A DNA stretch of 21,046 nucleotides from CAIVND01 sp035532075. GTDB taxonomy: Bacteria > Actinomycetota > Acidimicrobiia > Acidimicrobiales > Bog-793. The stretch covers positions 1-21,046 of the forward strand of contig DATKRV010000042.1 of NCBI GenBank assembly GCA_035532075.1. The letters run 5' to 3'. The notes under the pieces were generated by a model. It was not told where the DNA came from and did not search any database. It was given only the letters and a program-made list of their open reading frames with translations. The position numbers were made by a program, and so were the translations under genes. The stretch's first letter is position 1; each line of letters begins with the position of its first letter. Shown here in pieces: positions 6,616 to 13,229 of this stretch.

Positions 6616-7079
6616 TTCGATTCTCCTTTGTTCAACGCCTCGTTGTCTTCGCCCCAAACTTCAAGACGCAAACCCTCCCGGCCTATGACTTGAACAACCG
6701 CCCCGGCTTTAACATCACCGTTTAAGCTTGTGGCCGACCAATCTTCACCCATGAGATTCACCGTGCCGTCGGGAGTGAGAGCGGATTTCGCGACACCCTG
6801 TTTGCCCATCACGTGGTAGTGGTGCCCCAAGGAAACCGACGCATCAAAATGGAGCCCTCGCCATGCAAGTAGTCCCACGCCAACGGTGAGACAGACATCG
6901 GCGCTAAATAACGTCCATAGCAGCGCTGATGACTCGCCGGACACCGCTGTCGCGATGAGCCACGCAGCGCCTAACACCCCGAGAACCGTTGCAACCGCGT
7001 GGCTATGGGGCCCAAGATGAAAGCCAAGCAACGAAGTCAGGAAAAACATCCCGAGCAAGACTCCGGCAACAGCCCACAT
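6612..7079 (-). CDS. NfeD-like membrane protein, short form
   Basis: This is a 155-residue protein with three predicted membrane helices in the first 75 residues (VAGVLLGMFFLTSLLGF; AVATVLGVLGAAWLIATAV; LLWTLFSADVCLTVGVGLLAW). A C-terminal OB-fold-type domain follows (about 90-145: VMGKQGVAKSALTPDGTVNL, then AGAVVQVIGREGLRLEVW). It lacks the ClpP-like serine protease domain of long NfeD proteins, so it is the truncated type that works with stomatin/slipin. An AAGGAG site lies five bases before the ATG. Its stop overlaps the stomatin start by four bases, giving a two-gene operon. The pair is thought to function in membrane quality control and microdomains; the exact role is unknown. Confidence 0.85.
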   Translation of the reverse strand: MWAVAGVLLGMFFLTSLLGFHLGPHSHAVATVLGVLGAAWLIATAVSGESSALLWTLFSADVCLTVGVGLLAWRGLHFDASVSLGHHYHVMGKQGVAKSALTPDGTVNLMGEDWSATSLNGDVKAGAVVQVIGREGLRLEVWGEDNEALNKGESK

Positions 7080-7101
7080 ATGGTCTCCTTGTCTAGAGTC
7101 A

Positions 7102-7132
7102 ACGCTACTCGTAGCGCGATCTTTTCGGTCAA
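7102..7132 (-). promoter_or_regulatory. Candidate promoter with palindrome for the NfeD-stomatin operon
   Basis: Read on the minus strand, TTGACC (7132-7127) is followed 19 bases later by TAGCGT (7107-7102), a possible -35/-10 pair with a long spacer. A 14-base palindrome, CGCTAC-TC-GTAGCG (7103-7116), overlaps the -10 region and could be an operator. The start codon is 23 bases downstream. The evidence is weak to moderate. Confidence 0.35.
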
Positions 7133-7637
7133 AAAACAGTCGTGACCTCAGAGTGATAAGAGCAAAAGACGAGATTATCGACCGTCTCGTCCCTCGGCAG
7201 CTGCCCTATTGATACCAAGAATCGTGCCGAAACACGGCCATTGCGCGAGCACGGTTGGTGGCCCCTTGCTCGAAAACATCTCGGTCGCTTTTTTTGAACG
7301 GTGCACAAAATCTGCTCGCACGAAGATCCTGACGGCATTTCTGGTATGGCGGGAACTTGTAACAATTGGATGCTTGACGGATTCGCCGGGTCAGGGTTAA
7401 CTGACCTTGTAGCCCATTATTGGGTGATGCAGAAACGGAGGTGCAGTTTGGGCACTACCACCGTCGGACGCACGCAACACAACTTCACAAAAGTAGGTGT
7501 TGGAACCCCAATCTTTAGATCGGAAATATTCGACCTTCGGGAGAGTACAGCTCAACGATTCAGTGGGTGGAAACTCGGCATGAGGGGTGGCCGACTTAAA
7601 CGTGCCCAATCCCCGAATGACTAGCAACTCACCTTGA
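7133..7637. other. Gene-free region between divergent operons
   Basis: I see no coding region here. Several small hairpins are visible: GACGAGA/TCTCGTC (7168-7174 with 7185-7191) and GGTCAG/CTGACC (7389-7394 with 7401-7406). A TTGACG at 7374-7379 is followed after 17 bases by TTAACT (7397-7402), a modest plus-strand promoter match. Together with the terminator-like hairpin downstream, this could frame a small RNA of roughly 280 bases, but nothing in it matches an RNA family I know. Confidence 0.35.
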
Positions 7638-7688
7638 ACTCACCGCCCCGCCGCATCATTGCTGCGAGCTGGGGCGGTGAGTACTTTT
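7638..7688 (+). terminator. Strong terminator-like hairpin with T-tract
   Basis: ACTCACCGCCCC (7638-7649) and GGGGCGGTGAGT (7671-7682) form a perfect 12-pair stem. The 21-base loop can fold further. ACTTTTT follows at once, giving the form of an intrinsic terminator for plus-strand transcription. No gene ends just upstream on this strand. A direct repeat of ACTCACC (7628-7634, just before the left arm) is also present. Confidence 0.55.
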
Positions 7689-7833
7689 TGCCCATTCGCA
7701 TGAGTCGCCAACGTAGCAATAGAAATCGCCCCGGCTTGGTTACCGAAAATAAATCTCCAGGGCGGAAGTTCATATAACGTGTGCCAGTCGGTGCACGACG
7801 TACGCGCGAGTAAAGCAGAGTGGGTGAGCGGTT

Positions 7834-8574
7834 TTGGAATTTACAACTTGGCGGGGAAGTGTCGGGATCATAAAGCCGACATTGCGGCTCGGCGGCACTG
7901 AAGAGTTTTTGAGACTCCTTCCGGAGGGAATCGGAATCCTTCCGATCTACCTCAACGTGGACCGCGGGACTACCGAGCAGTTCAAGGGAGTCTTGCCGCT
8001 CTACGAACGAGCTACACGTGAACTCGCAGAATCTGGTGTAGATCTCATTCACCCAGAGGGTGCGCCACCATTCATGGTGCACGGCTTTCATGGCGAGCAG
8101 GAAATCATCGACAGGTGGCAGACCGAGTTCAAAGTGCCAATCGTGACGTCCTCGATGTCGGCACTAGCGGCTTGTCGAACTCTTGGAATGACCAACATCA
8201 TCGGAGTGAGTTATTTCCGTGGAGAGATCAATGACCTGTTTGCTCGCTACTTCGAAGAGGCAGGAATCCGTGTCGCGGCAATGGCGGGAATGAACGTTGC
8301 GTTCGACAGGGCACAATGGCTGGACTCGCGCGAGGTATACGCGTTCGTTCGGGCACTCTACCTAGATCATCAAGATGTAAACGGTATCTACCTTCTCGGT
8401 TCTGGATGGCACGTGCTCGACATCATTGAGCTGCTTGAACAAGACCTCGAGGTTCCTGTTGTACATCCGATCGCCTCTCGCATATGGACGATTCAACATC
8501 ACCTACATGTCCGTGAGAAAATTCCGGGGTACGGCCAACTTCTGCGAGACCTTCCTCGACCGTTCGCACTTTAA
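7834..8574 (+). CDS. Asp/Glu racemase / maleate isomerase superfamily protein
   Basis: This 246-residue protein matches the two-domain alpha/beta fold of the maleate cis-trans isomerase and arylmalonate decarboxylase group: RGSVGIIKPTLR at the start, ESGVDLIHPEGAPPFMV (67-82), the linker FKVPIVTSSMSALAACRTLGM, IIGVSYFRGEINDLFARYFEEAGI, and GIYLLGSGWHVLDIIELLE in the second domain. The usual catalytic cysteines are missing. The first position is in HPEGAPP (73-79), the second in LLGSGW (188-192), and the only Cys (114) is elsewhere. The activity is therefore open; it may be an isomerase or lyase with another mechanism, or a binding protein. The start is a TTG at 7834, since a stop lies three codons upstream and no other start codon intervenes; the ribosome-binding site is weak. 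Confidence 0.75.
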   Translation: MEFTTWRGSVGIIKPTLRLGGTEEFLRLLPEGIGILPIYLNVDRGTTEQFKGVLPLYERATRELAESGVDLIHPEGAPPFMVHGFHGEQEIIDRWQTEFKVPIVTSSMSALAACRTLGMTNIIGVSYFRGEINDLFARYFEEAGIRVAAMAGMNVAFDRAQWLDSREVYAFVRALYLDHQDVNGIYLLGSGWHVLDIIELLEQDLEVPVVHPIASRIWTIQHHLHVREKIPGYGQLLRDLPRPFAL

Positions 8575-8757
8575 CAATTGATCATTGCATTGCAAAACAG
8601 TCTGAGGATCTCTGTCCACAGCAATCTTTAAGCCAGCGGCGCGCCACGCAAATTTGGGCCTGAGCACAAATTGAGTGCCCAATCGAGCACAATATGAGCT
8701 GTGAGCTGACAGCTCGAAGTGCTGTTTTCAAAGAGAAAAGGGAAGTGTCGTCACCTG

Positions 8758-9822
8758 ATGAACGCGCAGCGTCCAAAACCGAATCAGCAGAGCAGCGTTG
8801 GCCGGGCGGATCTGCGCCGTTCACGCGAACTGCATCGACGCCAAATTCGAAAGAGAAGGACTGCGGTCGTAACGCTCTTTCTTGTTCTTCTCGTCGTTTC
8901 ATTCGAGATATTAAAACCATCTCACATCGCCAATGCGCCAGTGAGGGTGACGCGGGTCGTCAAGCCGAACCCATTTGCCCCACTGCCAACGCCTGCTCCG
9001 CTTGCTCCTCTCTTTCACGGTGCTCCCGCAAGCGATGGAATCTGGATTCCGGCGGGTCGCGTTATTGATCAAAGAAGCGCAGTTTTCACAACGACGCTCC
9101 ATCTTCCTGATCAGCGAACCGTTGCCGCTGGAGTTGCCTGGATGGATTCGAAGATGCTCGTCGCGAGACTCTATTCAGGGAGCTTCAGCCCTGGTGGACT
9201 GACGTGGAAATATACCGCTCCGATTACGCCTCGAGCAGCAAGAACCCTCGATGTTGCCTTCAATGGAGGATTTTTGATGAAAGACACAAAGGGCGGTTAT
9301 TACGCTGAGGGTCGTTACGCGGATCCGCTCGTCAATGGCGCGGCATCACTAGTGATCTATCGCAACGGGCTTACCCAGATCGGAATTTGGGGCAGCGAAG
9401 TCAGAATGACCCCGGCGGTCGTCGCGGTGCGCCAGAATCTGGTCCTACTTATCAACAACGGAAAACTCGCGCCAAACATCAGTCCCACCGATACCTACCA
9501 ATGGGGATATGCGCTTAATCAAGTAGTAGACACTTGGCGCAGCGGACTCGGAATCACTGCCGACGGGGCTCTTGTCTATGCCTATGGACCGATGAACGCC
9601 CTCGACCTCGCAAATGTTCTTAAACAAGCAGGTGCAGTTCGCGCGATGGTGCTTGATATGAACCCAGCCTGGACGGTATTTTCCACCTTCAATCCTTCAA
9701 CACCCAACGGTCACGCCACCCCGGCGAACGGATTAAGCCTGCTCCCCAATACCGACTACGGCCCTAGCCGATTTTTCATGCCGACGTATGCCAGGGATTT
9801 TATTACGCTCTCCGTTCGATGA
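8758..9822 (+). CDS. Membrane-anchored phosphodiester glycosidase (NAGPA/DUF2233 type)
   Basis: The protein has 354 residues from the ATG at 8758. A GTG 13 codons upstream is possible but has no ribosome-binding site, while GGGAAG lies 12 bases before this ATG. A basic N terminus (RRSRELHRRQIRKRRT) leads into one membrane helix (VVTLFLVLLVVSFEIL, 37-52), so the rest is outside the cell. A Pro-rich linker contains PLFHGAP (84-90). The remaining 250 residues have NAGPA-domain features: AFNGGFLM, YYAEGR, LVNGAASLVIYRNG, VDTWRSGLGITADG, and LANVLKQAGAVRAMVLDMNPAW. The family cleaves GlcNAc-phosphodiester or related envelope glycan links; the substrate here is unknown. The next gene starts ten bases downstream and shares the PLFHGxP motif. 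Confidence 0.8.
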   Translation: MNAQRPKPNQQSSVGRADLRRSRELHRRQIRKRRTAVVTLFLVLLVVSFEILKPSHIANAPVRVTRVVKPNPFAPLPTPAPLAPLFHGAPASDGIWIPAGRVIDQRSAVFTTTLHLPDQRTVAAGVAWMDSKMLVARLYSGSFSPGGLTWKYTAPITPRAARTLDVAFNGGFLMKDTKGGYYAEGRYADPLVNGAASLVIYRNGLTQIGIWGSEVRMTPAVVAVRQNLVLLINNGKLAPNISPTDTYQWGYALNQVVDTWRSGLGITADGALVYAYGPMNALDLANVLKQAGAVRAMVLDMNPAWTVFSTFNPSTPNGHATPANGLSLLPNTDYGPSRFFMPTYARDFITLSVR

Positions 9823-9832
9823 AATTTTCCTC

Positions 9833-10525
9833 ATGCGACTGACCAAAAAGACGAAGTTACGAATCAGATTGTTTCTTGCGGTACCCATATTGTTGCTCGT
9901 CACCGTTTTGTTTCAGCTCTTTCCTTCGTCATCATCAGATCAGCCTCCTCTGTTCCACGGGCAGCCGCCGGCTTTGAAGAACTTCAACAATCAACTGAAA
10001 GGTCTATCGAAGACTCGTATAAAAATCGTAAAATTGGTCGAATCCCAGATCGGTTATCGAACGAATCCAGTCAAGAGCTACTGCAACAAATTCAGCGCCT
10101 ATTGGTTCTCGGGTGTCTCCGACTGTCCGAACGGAGAGCTCGACGAGCAGTGGTGCGCGGACTTTGCAGCGTGGGCTTGGAGACTTGCAGGTGTATCTTT
10201 CACATATCAATACATAAACGGAGACATCAATTCCTCTTCAGCAAGTTTTTACGAATGGGGAGTTCGTTTTAGGAGATGGCATGCGAAAGGTACCGGGTAT
10301 AAACCACTTCCCGGTGATGTAGCCGTCTACGGGCTCGATCGAGCAACACTGATTGCAGCACATGTGGCGGTCGTGATTGGCACCTCCGGGCCCAAATATG
10401 CACCAGCGGCCGTAAATGGAGATGCTGATCTGAAAAGCTTCAGTGACGTTGAGTTCGTGACACACGAAATTCACCCGGATGCAAAGTACCCGGGAGTTGC
10501 CCTTTCGGGATACGTCTCCCCGTAG
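9833..10525 (+). CDS. Membrane-anchored CHAP-like amidase/peptidase
   Basis: The protein has 230 residues from the ATG at 9833, ten bases after the stop of the glycosidase gene. An upstream ATG at 9788 would overlap that gene and place a non-basic extension before the membrane helix. Residues 1-12 are basic; residues 12-29 form one membrane helix. A linker with PLFHGQP (39-45) leads to a catalytic domain: QIGYRTNP, SYCNKFSAYW, DEQWCADFAAWAWRLAGV with the likely nucleophile C108, PLPGDVAVYG, and AAHVAVVIG with H177. This is the CHAP/NlpC-like cysteine peptidase pattern, used to cut peptidoglycan peptides. No ribosome-binding site is evident, so translation may be coupled to the upstream gene. 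The two probably act together on the envelope. Confidence 0.8.
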   Translation: MRLTKKTKLRIRLFLAVPILLLVTVLFQLFPSSSSDQPPLFHGQPPALKNFNNQLKGLSKTRIKIVKLVESQIGYRTNPVKSYCNKFSAYWFSGVSDCPNGELDEQWCADFAAWAWRLAGVSFTYQYINGDINSSSASFYEWGVRFRRWHAKGTGYKPLPGDVAVYGLDRATLIAAHVAVVIGTSGPKYAPAAVNGDADLKSFSDVEFVTHEIHPDAKYPGVALSGYVSP

Positions 10526-10617
10526 CCATGATCTTCCTGTGACCGCCTCCAGAGGTTCGTTACGATCCGAGTAAGACAATGCAAATATGATCTGAGATCA
10601 ACGCGGGAGAGTTTGCC

Positions 10618-10923
10618 ATGGGCCAAGACGGCAGCATTGCACTTGAACAGGTGGAGGAGTTTGTGAGATGGCTGGGGAGGGCAAGCGCGTTACGCGAGGT
10701 GTTTCCGGAATATGTCCTGCTCGACTCCTCCGATTATCTCGCTGCGCTCGGAGAAATTAACACTCGGCGAGAAAGCATCGTCGCTATAGCCGAGCAGATT
10801 AATCCGGGAGTTGCCCGCAGGATTGCCGTCTGTCTCGATACCGAAGATGATCTGGAGGCAACCGCGATCGCGTGCCAGCGGCTCTATCTCATCCTTGAAC
10901 CCGAGGGGCACCTCAACTGTTGA
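10618..10923 (+). CDS. Small hypothetical protein
   Basis: I do not recognise this 101-residue protein. It is acidic, soluble and mostly helical in character (LEQVEEFVRWLGRASALREVF; TRRESIVAIAEQI; DDLEATAIACQRLYLIL), with two cysteines near the C terminus. The ATG has a GGGAGAG ribosome-binding site about eight bases upstream, and TATGAT at 10586-10591 could be its -10 element. It ends 19 bases before the end of the convergent PhoU-like gene. The good ribosome-binding site and amphipathic pattern favour a real gene. Confidence 0.5.
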   Translation: MGQDGSIALEQVEEFVRWLGRASALREVFPEYVLLDSSDYLAALGEINTRRESIVAIAEQINPGVARRIAVCLDTEDDLEATAIACQRLYLILEPEGHLNC

Positions 10924-10942
10924 ATAATCCGTCGGACTGGTT

Positions 10943-11596
10943 CTAGAGGCTCCGGGGAGGTAGGGAGGCAATTCGCCTCGCGAGGTTCACCGCGTGATCC
11001 CCGAGGCGCTCGTAGAAGCGTGCCACGAGAATCACCTGGGAGGAGATATTCATAGGCATCGTCGACTTCGCCACCTCTTCGGTCAGTTGATCTCGGAGAG
11101 TATCGAGTTCTTCGTCGGCGAGATCAACCTCGGTTGCGTCGAGGTCTCGATCGAGATATGCATCGGCGGCCTCATGCCACATCGCGATTGCAATTTCACT
11201 CATTCGTTGAAAGATACCTCTGCTCCGCGGCGACATCGCCGGGCCTATGTTGAAACGTGCTCTCTGCGCAATATGCTCCGCAAGGTCCGCGCTCCGCTCG
11301 AGCTCCGGCAATATCAACAGAACGTTGATTAACTGGCGCAGCTCCATGATCTGAGGATCGGTAGTCTCGATGCGCTGCCACACAAGACCCTCTATCTCGG
11401 AGGTGAGATCGTCAATTACCAGATCCGCCTCTACAATGCTTTCTGCGGTCTCCCGCTCGTCACCAAGCAACGCCATCGTCGCGCCAGCGAGAGCTTCGCT
11501 CACTAGCGCGAAGAGTCTCGTCACTCCCAAATCGATGGTGGACTGCTGCTGCACCGTATCGTGCACTGTGCCAAGGTTACTGTTCGAGACGGTCAA
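10943..11596 (-). CDS. phoU: PhoU-like phosphate-signalling protein
   Basis: This 217-residue all-helical protein has two PhoU-type three-helix repeats. The first contains AESIVEADLVIDDLTSEIEGLVWQ and LRQLINVLLILPELERSADLAEHIAQRA. The second contains DLADEELDTLRDQLTEEVAK and ILVARFYERLGDHAVNLARRI. The E-R-x-x-D-x-A-x-x-I/L signatures (ELERSADLAEHI; YERLGDHAVNLA) are the metal-cluster motifs of PhoU. It links the Pst phosphate transporter to the PhoR/PhoB-type sensor pathway and adjusts phosphate uptake. The start is a TTG at 11596 preceded by GAGG; an in-frame GTG ten codons later is less well supported. No pst or pho kinase genes are next to it. Symbol by family resemblance. Confidence 0.85.
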   Translation of the reverse strand: MTVSNSNLGTVHDTVQQQSTIDLGVTRLFALVSEALAGATMALLGDERETAESIVEADLVIDDLTSEIEGLVWQRIETTDPQIMELRQLINVLLILPELERSADLAEHIAQRARFNIGPAMSPRSRGIFQRMSEIAIAMWHEAADAYLDRDLDATEVDLADEELDTLRDQLTEEVAKSTMPMNISSQVILVARFYERLGDHAVNLARRIASLPPRSL

Positions 11597-11698
11597 GGTT
11601 CCTCATCGTTCACTTCGAGTTCATTAATAGAGATTCTTACGATCCAGAATCGCCCCTTGACATTCAAGGCGACTGACGCGGAATCGGAATGGGCGAAA

Positions 11699-12460
11699 TT
11701 ATTCAAAAAGCGAGGGTTCCTCTTCGGCGATCCATTCAAAAAGTGGCTGAAACGAATACCAACCGGCATTTGGTGTGCCACTTTGAGATCTTGTCAGCTC
11801 GGCAACCTCATGAGAAATCATCTTTGGTTTTCCGGCCGCCTCAGCAAGTAGCTGTGATTGGCACGAGCGCTCCATTTTTATGAACCACCATGCAGCCTCG
11901 TCAACCGTCTTGCCGACGGTTAACAGTCCATGGTTCTGCAAGATAACCGCCTTGTGTTCTCCAAGCGTGTGCGCCAAACGCTTACCCTCTTCGGGCTCTA
12001 GAACCACACCCGTGAAGTCATCAAAAACGACATGATCGCCATAGAACGAGCAGACGTCCTGGGTGATGGGATCAAGCGGCCTTCCAAACGCTGACCAAGT
12101 CTTGCCATACATAGAATGGGCGTGTGCCGCTGAGACAACATCTGGTCGCGCCGCGTGCACCTCAGAGTGAATCGCGAATCCCGCCGCATTGACCTTTCGA
12201 GATCCTTCGACAACTTCTCCTCTGTCGTTCACGAGTAAAAGGTCACTTACTTTGACGCGTCCGAAGTGCAAGCCATAGGGATTCACCCAGAAGTGGTCCG
12301 ATAGTTCCGGATCTCTTGCCGTGATATGACCGGCAGTGCCCTCGCTCCAACCACAACGCGCAAATATGCGAAAGGCAGCGGCAAGATGCTGTTTGCGATA
12401 GGTACGTTCTTCCTCGATGGTCGAAAACGAAGGAATTTGGGGACGCGGCTGGACCGTCAT
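11699..12460 (-). CDS. Class II aldolase/adducin family protein
   Basis: The protein has 253 residues from the ATG at 12460, which has GGAGG seven bases upstream; a longer frame adds six residues without such a site. Family features are FRIFARCGWSEGTAGHITARD (30-50), a catalytic-type acidic residue in IHSEVHAARPDV (E100), the zinc ligands HAHS (H113, H115), and the third ligand in LQNHGLL (H177). These match L-fuculose-phosphate aldolase and L-ribulose-phosphate epimerase relatives. Soluble enzymes of this group cut or epimerise sugar phosphates or act on other hydroxy acids; the substrate is unknown here. A palindrome just upstream of the start may be its operator. It is followed by the PhoU-like gene on the same strand after 102 bases. 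Confidence 0.85.
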   Translation of the reverse strand: MTVQPRPQIPSFSTIEEERTYRKQHLAAAFRIFARCGWSEGTAGHITARDPELSDHFWVNPYGLHFGRVKVSDLLLVNDRGEVVEGSRKVNAAGFAIHSEVHAARPDVVSAAHAHSMYGKTWSAFGRPLDPITQDVCSFYGDHVVFDDFTGVVLEPEEGKRLAHTLGEHKAVILQNHGLLTVGKTVDEAAWWFIKMERSCQSQLLAEAAGKPKMISHEVAELTRSQSGTPNAGWYSFQPLFEWIAEEEPSLFE

Positions 12461-12484
12461 GAACCACCCTCCAAACAATCACCG

Positions 12485-12500
12485 AAACGAAAAATCGTTT
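12485..12500 (-). promoter_or_regulatory. Palindrome upstream of the aldolase gene, possible operator
   Basis: AAACGA (12485-12490) and TCGTTT (12495-12500) form perfect six-base arms around AAAA, 24 bases before the aldolase ATG on the minus strand. Sugar-enzyme genes are often controlled by LacI-type repressors with AACG/CGTT half-sites, so this is a plausible operator. The identity of the regulator is unknown. Confidence 0.35.
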
Positions 12501-12618
12501 TCTCCGTCATGCCGAGGTTACTCGCTCGATGAGCAAATGCAGGTGCGAGTTCGGCGCGAGTGTTTGATCTCGGAGGCAACCGCAGCGGAGCTCGGTTGAA
12601 GGGGATTCCTTAGCACAA

Positions 12619-12936
12619 CTAAACAATTTCTGGCATCAGCCCTTGGCGATCGATGCACACCCCGAGAGATACCGCGGGTGACCCATCGAGATCGAGCCAG
12701 GTACCCTGAAGACAAGACGACCCCTTTTGGGGGATTTGCCGGCAGGCCTCTTCCGCACACATGCAGAACAAGATGGTTTGTGCTTGCAAATCATCTCTTG
12801 AGCGCGCCGGGTTGGCAAACCACGGATTCCTTGTCGCCGGATCATTCACCACGGCCGTAAGAGCGTATTCATCTCCGTAATTATCAGATCCCTCGAATTC
12901 GGTCAGGCGCACGCGCGCCTCGAGGGTGTGACGCAA
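12619..12936 (-). CDS. Hypothetical protein, small and cysteine-containing
   Basis: I do not recognise this 105-residue protein. It opens with RVRLTEFEGSDNYGDEYALTAVV and has four cysteines, two of them close together (ILFCMCAEEACRQI and SSCLQG). Then comes a strand-rich end, DGSPAVSLGVCIDRQGLMPEIV. The only start codon in a suitable place is a TTG at 12936, with AAGGTGA about nine bases before it. It precedes the aldolase on the same strand by 158 bases. Composition and ribosome-binding site favour a real gene, though no family supports it. Confidence 0.5.
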   Translation of the reverse strand: MRHTLEARVRLTEFEGSDNYGDEYALTAVVNDPATRNPWFANPARSRDDLQAQTILFCMCAEEACRQIPQKGSSCLQGTWLDLDGSPAVSLGVCIDRQGLMPEIV

Positions 12937-13039
12937 CGTCTTTCACCTTATAGTTCAATTCCCCGGACTTAGTTGGTGAACATCGCGTTGGTCGGATTCA
13001 ACAGCAGAGAGGTTCCGGGCGTGCTTAAATCGACGACAT

Positions 13040-13180
13040 ATGAGTGATCCTGCACTGTCGCCGACAATATGGAGATGTAAACGCTGTGGTGGCCTTATTC
13101 ACCCTTCAGACGAGCGCAATCCACTCGCATGGTGTGCAAAATGCAATCGTCTCGTCGAAGGTGTACGTGATGGCGGCTGA
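13040..13180 (+). CDS. 46-residue zinc-ribbon protein
   Basis: A short ATG frame encodes 46 residues with two clean CxxC knuckles: TIWRCKRCGG (C13, C16) and AWCAKCNRL (C32, C35), 15 residues apart. This is the layout of a single zinc ribbon. Such mini-proteins bind nucleic acid or partner proteins; the function here is unknown. No Shine-Dalgarno is apparent, and no -10 is perfectly placed, so expression signals are weak. It lies 49 bases before the aminotransferase start on the same strand. The spacing and conservation of the four cysteines argue for a real gene. Confidence 0.6.
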   Translation: MSDPALSPTIWRCKRCGGLIHPSDERNPLAWCAKCNRLVEGVRDGG

Positions 13181-13229
13181 CGTCACACCACACGCTTAGA
13201 GTCCCGTTCTCGTGATTGTGGAGCCATCA

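Noticed and set aside
7621..8091. 156-codon minus-strand frame opposite the racemase-like gene
   Set aside because: It is the shadow of a clearly coding plus-strand gene and covers the terminator hairpin.
11655..11669. CCTTGA/TCAAGG hairpin between the aldolase and PhoU-like genes
   Set aside because: Short stem without T-tract on either strand; could be a chance fold.
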